Shown in pieces: positions 36,327 to 45,070 of a stretch of DNA of 64,000 nucleotides. The stretch's first letter is position 1, and each line of letters opens with the position of its first letter. The position numbers were made by a program, and so were the translations under genes. The notes beneath the pieces were generated by a model, which was given only the letters and a program-made list of their open reading frames with translations, ran no database searches and was not told the origin of the DNA. The stretch covers positions 1-64,000 of the forward strand of contig CAVQJI010000013.1 of assembly GCA_963712715.1 (NCBI GenBank), written 5' to 3'. This stretch comes from JAFEDN01 sp963712715. Its GTDB lineage: Bacteria; Pseudomonadota; Gammaproteobacteria; Coxiellales; Coxiellaceae.

Positions 36327-37292
36327 CCCCACCTGAGAATTCTGCACCGGTTGGTCTAACGCAATGGGCGATACAAAATTATCGATTAACGCCTGCCAGA
36401 AATCATAATATAAATATTTCTGTAGCGGGTGATCATCGCTCTTCGGAAAACAGGGACCGTGATTAGCTTCCAGTAACCAGGGACGCAGATTGGCATCCAC
36501 GAGAAAATCAAAACCAAAGAGCGCCAATGCACGTTTATCCCCGGTAACAAAAGCCTCGGGATGGAGTTGCCGTAACCCATCCATGATTTTGGCCGTTATG
36601 GTTTTTATTTTTGGAAAAAGATCGGGAAATAGCTCAAAACGCTGGGTGGGTATCTGGATCACGTTGACAGCGTTTTCAGATAAATGTTCATTGGTCAAAT
36701 GCGAACTGAGATCGGTAAATTTTTGTGGCTGATAAGGATTTAAAGCCACATTTAAATAACCGTGTGGATAAATATACGCACCTGCGTAATTGGTAGCGAC
36801 GACGAACATCCGAATACTGTATTTATGTCCGCGAAGTAAATGCGGGTTGGTAAGATATTGCTGGAGCACATGCTCTCCGCCCATGCGATTCGAACTCAAA
36901 TAATGATCACCGACCTGGTCTAAATTTTCCAAAATTTTAATATGCCGCCCATTATTAAGCAGGGCCGGTTTTAAAATCCACGTTAAATTATTTAAGCTCT
37001 CCCGCAGGGCTAACTGATTGAGCACATCCATCCAGTTGTGATCATTAATCCCGAAAGTGACCGGCATGACCTCAGGACAATATTGTGCCGCCAATTGCGC
37101 TAACAGATGCTTAAATTCAAGGCGCTCCGCGGCCAATGCGTTAAATTGTAAGTTTCTTTCGGAAAAATTAGCATAAAAATTAAATCGGGCGGAGCTCCAG
37201 CCTCTTTCCCGCAAATACTGGGATAAATTATAAAGAGTGGGCGACTGCAATTGCCGCAAATAAAAACGGCATCGTTTTAATTTTTTATCCAT
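36282..37292 (-). CDS. Tubulin-tyrosine ligase-like ATP-grasp protein
   Basis: 336 residues. The ATP-grasp pattern of TTL/TTLL enzymes is present: WILKPALLNNGRHIKILENL (the KP...GRGI-type loop), LLRGHKYSIRMFVV (the KfdlR-type arginine), GFDFLVDANLRPWLLEAN-HGPC (the Mg-binding DxxL..wLlEvN). In eukaryotes TTL adds amino acids to tubulin. Bacterial homologues occur in some intracellular bacteria; a host protein or a bacterial peptide could be the target. The start codon overlaps the L,D-transpeptidase stop (TAATG), so a peptidoglycan-related ligase is also possible. Confidence 0.8.
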   Translation of the reverse strand: MDKKLKRCRFYLRQLQSPTLYNLSQYLRERGWSSARFNFYANFSERNLQFNALAAERLEFKHLLAQLAAQYCPEVMPVTFGINDHNWMDVLNQLALRESLNNLTWILKPALLNNGRHIKILENLDQVGDHYLSSNRMGGEHVLQQYLTNPHLLRGHKYSIRMFVVATNYAGAYIYPHGYLNVALNPYQPQKFTDLSSHLTNEHLSENAVNVIQIPTQRFELFPDLFPKIKTITAKIMDGLRQLHPEAFVTGDKRALALFGFDFLVDANLRPWLLEANHGPCFPKSDDHPLQKYLYYDFWQALIDNFVSPIALDQPVQNSQVGLFEKVSESQSQQGQ

Positions 37293-37990
37293 TACGCCAT
37301 CTGTCCGCTGAGAATTTTAGTAGACGCCATATACTGTGAAGACGGGCCATAAGCATATAACACCGTACCATTACTGATATAGTTGATCAACTGGTCCTTT
37401 TGCTTGGGATCCACAGCAAAACAGCCCCAGCTATTGCCCGCGCGGCCGTGTTGCTTAATAAACTCCTGAGTCACGTAATTAGCCGAGTGTACCACCACAT
37501 TTCTCGCCAACGCCGTGCTGTTACTGGCCTCGAGACCGCGAATTCGTAAAGACCGGCCGTGATGGCCATAATAAGTATTCATAGTGAGATACACGCCAAG
37601 CCTGGAGGCGAGAGAACCGCCCGTATTGGAAAAATTCGTCGCAAAGGGCCCCCTCCCGGAACCTTTACCGTGCGCCACCGCCAGCGACATCAAAATATCA
37701 CCGGTTTTAACATTAATCACATACATACGGGGTTTAGCCGAAGAAACGGTGTAGTCCACAATAGTAAGGATATCTTTATTACGCACCTGTGCGTTCTTCA
37801 ATGCCCACTCATAGCCAGCAAAGGCCATTTGTACGGCTTTAGGACTTAAGTTGGTATTGTGGCTTAAATTGTAGGCAAGCTGCAGATAATTGGTTGCGCT
37901 TGCGGGGGCGCCGCTGTGTGCGAAACCCATACTCAAGGGTAAGGATGCCAAAGCGGCCACGATGATGAATTTAAATAAATGTCTCTTCAT
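37292..37990 (-). CDS. L,D-transpeptidase-like (YkuD-2 type) exported protein
   Basis: 232 residues, signal peptide to GFAHS. The second half contains the murein L,D-transpeptidase catalytic motif: NVVVHSANYVTQEFI and HGRAGNSWGCFAVDPK with the catalytic Cys and His. The N-terminal part VKTGDILMSLAVAHGKGSG is typical of the family. It acts on peptidoglycan cross-links in the periplasm. It is translationally coupled to the TTL-like gene. Confidence 0.85.
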   Translation of the reverse strand: MKRHLFKFIIVAALASLPLSMGFAHSGAPASATNYLQLAYNLSHNTNLSPKAVQMAFAGYEWALKNAQVRNKDILTIVDYTVSSAKPRMYVINVKTGDILMSLAVAHGKGSGRGPFATNFSNTGGSLASRLGVYLTMNTYYGHHGRSLRIRGLEASNSTALARNVVVHSANYVTQEFIKQHGRAGNSWGCFAVDPKQKDQLINYISNGTVLYAYGPSSQYMASTKILSGQMA

Positions 37991-38231
37991 ATTACCTCAG
38001 GGTTGAAGTTCTTCTCCACACCCTGGAGTAACGGTCCGAAACGTATATTATGTACTATTTCTAATCAAAAGTCAAGAATTTCTTACATAAAATATGTATT
38101 TCTTCCTTGAAAAAACTGTTAAATGTTTGAATTTTAGTCAATAATTTTAGTTATATGTATTTGATTTATTTGAAATTATTGCGGAAACGGCAACCCCCTC
38201 CAAAAAAACTTGCTTTCTTTTCCATATTATT

Positions 38232-38246
38232 GTCTAATAATTAGAC
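38232..38246. promoter_or_regulatory. Palindrome upstream of the inverse autotransporter
   Basis: GTCTAATAATTAGAC is a perfect 15-bp dyad 34 bases before the ATG at 38280. The region 37991-38279 has no ORF and is AT-rich. The site suits a repressor operator near the promoter; no regulator is known. Confidence 0.4.
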
Positions 38247-38279
38247 AGTAAAAATAATCTGAAGATTGGTGGAAAAGCA

Positions 38280-40943
38280 ATGGCAATAGAAGCGAATAAA
38301 ATCAGAATCTGGGCGCTTACCCTCGTGACACTGTTCTCCTCCCGAGTCCTTGCTAATGACGTCTTTTTTCCCACAACCCCGGGAGTGTCGCTTTCGGGAT
38401 ATGCCGGCAACGGTTGGGACACTCAGGCAGATGTCATGACGCCGGTATTCGGTCTGCCGCTTAATTTTACCTATATTGATCCACAAATTAATTATTCCAG
38501 CTCCAACGAATACAGCGGCAATCTTGGCATTGGCCAGCGCTGGCTGAAGGGGAATAGCATTTGGGGAGCTTATGTATTTGGCGATTATAACCACTCGGCG
38601 GATAATCAAAATTTCTGGTTTGTCAGTCCTGGTGTTGAGCGCCTGGGTCGCACGTGGGATTTTAGCGCCAATGGCTATATTCCCGTCACCAAAGCTCTTT
38701 TTAATACCGGCACGAAATTTGCGGATGAAACCGGCGATTCCAGTCAGATCCATTTTTCCGGACACGATCAATACGACGAACTGGTTAATACTTTTGAATC
38801 GACCGGATGGGGAGCTGACGCGCAAATCGGCGCGCATTTGCCGTGGCGAAATATCACGTTATCGGTAGGTGGTTATTTTTTTGCACCTGAAAATAACCAC
38901 GAAATCATCGGCGCCACTGTCGGCGCACAAATACCGATTAATAAATATTTGAGCGTTTCATTGAGTGAAGCTTATGATAGCGAAGCGCATAATACGCTAA
39001 AAGCCGGATTATCCATATCTCTGGGCGGACGACACAGCGGCTGGAATGATGCCGACGATTTAAGGCAACGGCTGGTCGATCCGGTCCAGCGGCAATTAAT
39101 AATGGTGAAAGGCAGCGCGCATACCGGCGAACCGGTGTCCACCGGCGTTCAAGATCTGGGAAAAACCGCTATAGAGATGAGCAATATTTCTTTCTTTGTC
39201 CCCGGGGAAACGCAGGCGGGTGAGAACGTATCCGGCGACGGCACTTATGAAAATCCTTACCAGGGATTTAGCCAGAATACAGTTAATAACGCCAATCAGC
39301 AAAATAACCGGAATTTTTATCTTAATTCCGGTGTCTATAACCCTGAATACGCTGCCGGCAGCACTGAAATTATTTTAAATAACGACCAGATATATGGACG
39401 TCAAAATAATTTTTCCCAATCCGCGGAAGGTGACAACCGCCCCCTGGTGAATTTCAGTCAATCGGGTTTTGCTGTTTCTGATAATGATACGAAAGACAGT
39501 GTCAACGGTTTAATCTTAACAGGGACAAACATGGGTAATGGCATTGAGGTTAATCATTCCGACAATAGCGCCAATCCGTTAATGGTGAATATCGACAATG
39601 TTTCAATTAATGGTTTTAACACAGGAATTTCCCTCAATAACACTTCAAGCCAGGCAACCCATATTAAAATTACCGACGCAGATATCTCTAATAATTTCAA
39701 CGATGGTATAATCGTCCAAAACCGCGGCAGCGGCGGCTTAAATTTAAGTGTTAACAAAAGCTCTATTGAAAATAATGGTGGTTCCGGAATTTATATAACG
39801 GATTATCAGTCCGGCGATCTGACGGTAAAAATTAATCGCGCCACGATCACAGATAATGCAAATAATGGTATTTACGCTATTAATGAATTTAACCCCGATA
39901 CACTCCGTCTTGACGTAAAAAATTCAACGATCAGCGACAATGGCTACAATGGCATTCAACTGTATAACGGTACCAGCACCTATAACACTAACACCGGGGA
40001 TTTAATCAGTCATATTGAAAATTCAGACATTAATGGTAACGGTTCAAACGGTATTATCGCCAGTAACACTTCCACCGGTTCAATGACATTAAATATCAAA
40101 AATTCAGATATCAACGATAATTCCCTGAACGGCGTAGAAGCGATTAATACCAGCGATACCGGCTCATTCTATTTCACTCTGCGCAGCTCCGGCGTATCCG
40201 GTAACCAATTGAATGGGCTGGAAGTGTTTAATGAAAGCAACAGCGGCTCATTTAATATATCCATCTTCAATTCAGCTTTCACCCATAATTCCGGAGACGG
40301 TATTTTCATGGATAATTCCGACAGCACCGGCGATATGCTCGTCTCCATTTCCGGCTCAAAAGTTGACGGAAATGCACGGGACGGTATTTACGCGCTGAAC
40401 GATTTAAGCAGCGGTTCCTTCAGCCTGGCAATCAGTGGCGCTGAACTTAACGATAACACCAGAGAGGGTATTTTTATCGATAATAAAGGCGACGCCAGCT
40501 CATTCACTGTGGATATCTCCAGTTCAAACATCAGCGGAAATGGCCAAAGCGGCATCAGCGCTTTCAATGAAAGTCAAAATGGCGACCTTAATTTATCCGT
40601 GAATCGTTCACTGATTAGCGATAATCATCGAAACGGCATTAGCCTCAATGAAACTTCGGGAGCTCACACGTTAACGGCAGAAATTAACGGGTCTTCGCTA
40701 GTCAATAATAATGTTAACGCTATTGCCGCCAATAACGGCTCGGTTGCCACGCTTAACAATTGCGTCATTCAGGGAACGGGTGGTATTTCCGCAATCAAAG
40801 GCGCGACGGTGATGATTAATAACCCGGTTTATTTTAACGGCGATATTAATAACCAAGGCAGCTCCATCACATTTAATAACGTCACTGTTCCCACCGGGGC
40901 GACTCACGCCGCCTGCACATTAGGAATTTGTACTTTTAGCTGA
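38280..40943 (+). CDS. Inverse autotransporter with beta-helix passenger (invasin/intimin-type)
   Basis: 887 residues. Signal peptide ending near VLAN. Residues about 30-270 form the inverse autotransporter 12-stranded barrel (TPVFGLPLNFTYIDPQIN, LGIGQRWLKGNSIWGAYVFG, LSVGGYFFAPENN). The linker GENVSGDGTYENPYQGF leads into a right-handed beta-helix of about ten degenerate 33-residue repeats (residues about 400-830), each with the pattern N..GI.A.N.S..GS..L.I..S.I. The C-terminus has three Cys. Such proteins anchor in the outer membrane and present an adhesin passenger. The start is preceded by GGTGG. No partner gene is needed. Confidence 0.85.
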   Translation: MAIEANKIRIWALTLVTLFSSRVLANDVFFPTTPGVSLSGYAGNGWDTQADVMTPVFGLPLNFTYIDPQINYSSSNEYSGNLGIGQRWLKGNSIWGAYVFGDYNHSADNQNFWFVSPGVERLGRTWDFSANGYIPVTKALFNTGTKFADETGDSSQIHFSGHDQYDELVNTFESTGWGADAQIGAHLPWRNITLSVGGYFFAPENNHEIIGATVGAQIPINKYLSVSLSEAYDSEAHNTLKAGLSISLGGRHSGWNDADDLRQRLVDPVQRQLIMVKGSAHTGEPVSTGVQDLGKTAIEMSNISFFVPGETQAGENVSGDGTYENPYQGFSQNTVNNANQQNNRNFYLNSGVYNPEYAAGSTEIILNNDQIYGRQNNFSQSAEGDNRPLVNFSQSGFAVSDNDTKDSVNGLILTGTNMGNGIEVNHSDNSANPLMVNIDNVSINGFNTGISLNNTSSQATHIKITDADISNNFNDGIIVQNRGSGGLNLSVNKSSIENNGGSGIYITDYQSGDLTVKINRATITDNANNGIYAINEFNPDTLRLDVKNSTISDNGYNGIQLYNGTSTYNTNTGDLISHIENSDINGNGSNGIIASNTSTGSMTLNIKNSDINDNSLNGVEAINTSDTGSFYFTLRSSGVSGNQLNGLEVFNESNSGSFNISIFNSAFTHNSGDGIFMDNSDSTGDMLVSISGSKVDGNARDGIYALNDLSSGSFSLAISGAELNDNTREGIFIDNKGDASSFTVDISSSNISGNGQSGISAFNESQNGDLNLSVNRSLISDNHRNGISLNETSGAHTLTAEINGSSLVNNNVNAIAANNGSVATLNNCVIQGTGGISAIKGATVMINNPVYFNGDINNQGSSITFNNVTVPTGATHAACTLGICTFS

Positions 40944-40981
40944 CGAAAGCTTGTTTGAATTGATCTTGAAAACATGACAAC

Positions 40982-41811
40982 ATGCCATTAAAGCATTTAG
41001 AAGAAATCCAAATTAAAATGCTGGATAAAATTGAGCAACGGATCGAACTGGAAAATCTGTTTCCATCTACTTTTATCCATGAGTTTTTACCTCCAAGCCT
41101 GCCTAAGAAAATTACTCATGTTGATGACATCGAAACCTTACGGATCAGGTTCGGGAAGAATGGCATCTAGGGCATGAACCTTTGACCGATTTAATTGATC
41201 TATTTGAAGAACAGGGTATTAAAGTATTTGAAATAGATAATAGTCAATATTCCAAATTTGACGGCTTTTCTGCCAAAGTGAATGGCTTTCCTGTCATTGT
41301 GATCGGTAATCAGTGGCCGGGAGATCGACAACGGTTTACTTTGGCGCACGAATTGGGTCATCTGTTATTAGCAGATATTCTTTCTAAAAATTTAGATGAA
41401 GAAAAGTGCTGCCACCGTTTTGCCGGAGCCTTTCTTTTACCTAAACTCGCGATCCTAGCCAAACTTGGGGAATTTCGCAATAATATTGAGCCTATTGAGC
41501 TGAATCTGCTTAAACAGGAATTTGGTATCAGTATGCTTGGCATTCTTCACCGGGCTGAGGATGCAAAAATCATATCTTATAACTTATATTCACAATTACG
41601 TAAAGAATTTAATAAACGTGGCTGGACTCAAAAAGAACCGGGTGAGCTTTACCCTAAAGAGAAGACTCATATTTTTGAACAATTGGTTTTTCATGCTCTT
41701 GCTGAAGAGTACATTGGCGAATCTAAGGCCGCAGAGTTTATGAACATATCGGTTGAATCATTTAGAACTTTGCGGGCTATGGAACGCCTAAATGTTTCTT
41801 CTAATCAGTGA
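40982..41811 (+). pseudogene. XRE-less ImmA/IrrE-type antitoxin, frameshifted
   Basis: The catalytic domain is present in 41182-41811: FTLAHELGHLLL (HExxH zinc site), KCCHRFAGAFLLP and YIGESKAAEFMNIS. The upstream segment 40982-41170 (IEQRIELENLFPS, IETLRIRF) lies in another frame. A one-base shift near 41140-41170 would join it to REEWHLGHEPLTDLIDLF, the linker seen in XRE-ImmA fusions. The N-terminal helix-turn-helix is absent. The stop overlaps the PIN fragment's ATG, the order of a known COG-type antitoxin-toxin pair. Confidence 0.7.
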
Positions 41812-41926
41812 TGCAAATGTGTTGATTGATATTGAAGATGGCGGTTTAACCAGCGCCACGTTCAGCCTCCCCTACCAGTTCGCGGTTCCTGATATGATGC
41901 CAGGGTTATCAATACGAACCTTGTAA
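41792..41926 (+). pseudogene. PIN-domain toxin, truncated after 44 residues
   Basis: The ATG at 41792 overlaps the ImmA gene by 20 bases. The product MFLLISDANVLIDIEDGGL carries the first PIN motif (SDANVLID, metal-binding Asp), then FSLPYQFAVPD, as in PIN proteins paired with ImmA/XRE antitoxins (about 160 residues). It stops at 41926 inside the neighbouring ankyrin gene's 3' end, so the remaining three acidic residues are lost. The toxin must be inactive. Confidence 0.6.
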
Positions 41927-44249
41927 GGAATAAGGTTGTACTCCTGTAGACGACGATGATGAGGAGGAGGAGGAGGAGATGAAGACGAACCGCTCAGCAA
42001 CGTCTGGGAATTATTACTCTGATTGGGAAGAGGTAAAGTATGTTCTCGTTGCAAAATAATTTGATTAAGATCAATGCTTATACCTATTGTAAAATTGTTG
42101 TTTATGGGTGCGACAAAAACTTGCGCCGTTTCCACGAGTTTTTTTTGCACTAATTCGTTTAAACTTTTTTGAATTTCGAATAGTTGCATAATGTTTGCTG
42201 CGGAATAAATTTCCTTTATTCGATAAAGATTAGGTTTTTCATCAAATTCAACCCATTCATACCTGGTTTCCTGTTTTAATAATTCTAATTTTCTTCTCCA
42301 GTTCTCATTTATTTGCAATAATATTTCTTTCCTGGTCAGAAGTATATCCATATCTCCAACCCTGTCTTCGTTGAAACTCTCATTAATTCTTTTAATTTCT
42401 GATTCTACATATCCCAGCGATTTTTTGAATTTTTCCCTACCCGCTTTAGTATATTTTTCCAGTTGCTGTTGGAAAAGGGAACCATTGACATATTTGATCA
42501 GAGAATCTATGTGTGCTTTATTTTCGTTTTTATATCGATCGACTTGCACTTTTAAATAATTGAATCCGTTAATAATTGATTCATCAGGATTATTTTTTAC
42601 CGTTTCTAAAATATCATTCGCCTTTTTATATAAAATATCCATTTTATTAGAATATATTTTGAGGGAAGACAGGTATTTATAAATAAAGTTTTCATCCTCC
42701 TGATACTGAATCAGGCTGAATTCATCTTGCAGTTCTTGAAATTTGTTCAGCGAATTGATAAAACTTTCCTCTGTTTTTTTTAGTTCCTCCAGCCTCGCAT
42801 CGTGGACTTTTCGCTGAGAAAATATTTCCATATCGGCCTTAGATAAGGTCAATGCATCTATTACTGTTTGAGAACACTTATTGTTTGATGCCCAGCTGAA
42901 AGAATCGATTACATCGGCGCCGTAGGAAACCAATGTTTTTATTACTTCAACATTTCGATATTTTTGAACTTCTATCAGGAGCGCACTGCTTTTTTTTTCA
43001 TCGGTATAATTGACATCAGCTTTGTGTTCCAACAATTCCTTTATTAGTTCTTTTTTGTCAGATGGTCCCTGTTGATTATTATCCACCGCGCAAATCAGTG
43101 GCGTCACACCACTAGGCATAGTTGAATCATTAACGTTTGCCTTAGCTTTTAATAAGAATTTGACGAGTTCCAGTCCATTTTTATGTTGACAGGAAGGGAT
43201 GCCCAAAATGGGCGTCAGGGTTAACGCCATAATCCATGCCTAGATTTAATAAATCTACATTATCTACCCACCCATCTATGCTTTTTAACATCTGTAACAC
43301 ATTGGTGAACGCAGCATTGAAAATGGGATTAATTGACTTATCATCCAAATGTTTTGGGTCCGGGTTTTCGTAATTCTTACGCAGTAATTTTCCATTTCCA
43401 TAAAGTGCATCAATTAATGATGGTGATTTTTTTCGAACTTTACACTTAATTTGTTTTGATAACAATTGATGGACAAAATAATAGAGTCCATCTTTTGAAG
43501 TAGTGTTTTTCAAAACCTTTAACCCCTTCCACATTATTAACATTCTTAAGATTGCCAAACGTAATTCAAATGGAACATAATTGTCACTAATTGATCGATA
43601 AGTGTAGGCAAAAGTGAAGTCCTTAGCTTTGCCTGTTATCCTCACTTTGGCGCCATGAATTAATAACTCCTCAACTATTGCCGCATGCCCAAGCGTGATC
43701 GCATGTTCGAGCGCAGTGTCGCGCTCGCTGTCTTCTTGAGCTACCATAGCATTATTAGCCAATAATTTTCTAACCACAGCAAGTTTAAATGGATTTCTAT
43801 CAGAAGCGGCTTGAATAAGAGCTGTTTTGTCGTATTTTTCTTCATTGACATTGATTCCGAATTTTAATGCCGCTGTCAATGTCAATATATTTTTTGTTAT
43901 TAAATCCCATCGGCGCATCATAGGAAGTCATTCCCGCGGACTGATTAATCTTCAAAATGTAATTCCACATAATAATACGAGAGTTGTGGGGAGAATTGGG
44001 ATTACAGTTGGGTACTTGCGCAGAATAGTAATTGTCTAACAGTATTCGAGGGATGGTTTCAATATTTTCCGCCATTTCACTGAACTCATCAATCTCCATA
44101 ATATAATTCCATATAATGAAGAGAATAACTGTAGGAAGATTGAAAAGAAAAACTGAAATATCTTTTGTACTGTCTTCGTTTAACCGGGTACTGCTGTTAA
44201 TGATGTGATTTGACAAAGCAACATTATTTTTATTCTTTTCTTCATGCAT
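41872..44249 (-). pseudogene. Ankyrin-repeat protein, broken by two frameshifts
   Basis: Three minus-strand ORFs overlap end to end and would make one protein of about 820 residues. The first (start 44249) has an F-box-like LP..IL..I.N.I pattern in FLFNLPTVILFIIWNYIM and a second similar RIIMWNYILKI, which is weak. The second (to 43181) has ankyrin repeats (NPFKLAVVRKLLANNAMV, DTALEHAITLGHAAIVEEL). The third continues them (GLELVKFLLKAKANVN, KKELIKELLEHKADVN, EVIKTLVSYGADV), then coiled coils and a Pro/Ser tail. The shifts lie near 43890 (at an A6 run) and near 43210. Ankyrin plus F-box is a known effector layout. Confidence 0.65.
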
Positions 44250-44368
44250 ATTTTTCTTCCTTCAGTAATAAATGCGTTCTGATCTTGCCCACTTCGGAAG
44301 GGAGCTAAACAAAAGTACTATTTTCGGCATAGTCACACACAGTCAATAAAAAGTCAGACGAAATGGTC

Positions 44369-44926
44369 TCAGTATTTTTTAGAGTGAGGATGATAATCGC
44401 TGAAGGCCACCGACTCTTTCTGACGCAGATTCCAGTTACTGGAATATTGTTCAGCCAGCGCGGCGTCGCGAATAATTAATAGATTTTCTGCATTTTTCTC
44501 CTGCGCCGCTTTGGTAAAATTAAATGAGCCGGTAATCACCGTCTCACCGTCGAGGATCATGATTTTGTTATGCGCGATCGCAGGCCTGGAATCAATCCAG
44601 ACCGGAATATCCTGATGTTCCAGAAAGGTCGAAGCAGAATATTTTTCCGCCTTATACTGGCTTTTGTCTAAAATGACACGCACATCGACTCCCCTTTTTT
44701 TAGCGGCAACCAATGCCCCCGCTATCGGCTGACTGGTAAAACTATACGCCTGTACGTAAACGGTGTGCCTGGCCGCACTCAAGGCATCCACTATTTCACC
44801 CGTGCAATTTTCTCCTGGGGTAAAACAGACACGGTAATGCGTGTCCGCAGAAAAAGATTGCGCCATACCGCTTGGGGAAGCCGCCAATAAAACAGACCAT
44901 ACCAGGCATAAATAATTTCGATTCAT
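44369..44926 (-). CDS. Phospholipase D-like periplasmic nuclease (Nuc type)
   Basis: 185 residues with a signal peptide ending at MAQ. A single HKD motif, HNKIMILDGETVITGSFNFT, is typical of the small Nuc-type PLD endonucleases that act as dimers with one motif per subunit. IVDALSAARHTVYVQAYSF is the conserved N-terminal strand. The enzyme cuts DNA without metal, probably in the periplasm. It is divergent from trpE, with about 140 bp between. Confidence 0.85.
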   Translation of the reverse strand: MNRNYLCLVWSVLLAASPSGMAQSFSADTHYRVCFTPGENCTGEIVDALSAARHTVYVQAYSFTSQPIAGALVAAKKRGVDVRVILDKSQYKAEKYSASTFLEHQDIPVWIDSRPAIAHNKIMILDGETVITGSFNFTKAAQEKNAENLLIIRDAALAEQYSSNWNLRQKESVAFSDYHPHSKKY

Positions 44927-45008
44927 AATTTTTCTCCTGCTTCAATACCGGGTTTTTATAAAGCAGGAAGATACAAGACTTTGGGATACCTTGCAAATGA
45001 AACAACTG

Positions 45009-45037
45009 TTGACAAGGCGCCTGAAATGATGTATCAT
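45009..45037 (+). promoter_or_regulatory. Sigma-70 promoter of the trp operon
   Basis: TTGACA at 45009-45014 and TATCAT at 45032-45037 with a 17-base spacer, 33 bases upstream of the trpE ATG. There is no leader peptide with tandem Trp codons in the short gap, so classical attenuation is unlikely. The dyad GTATC..GATAC around the start region could be an operator, but it is not a canonical TrpR box. Confidence 0.65.
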
Positions 45038-45070
45038 TACACCATTACATAGATACAGGAAAAGCTTTTT

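Noticed and set aside
45009..45070. trp leader peptide for attenuation
   Set aside because: No short ORF with tandem Trp codons and no terminator/antiterminator pair fits in the 33 bases after the promoter.
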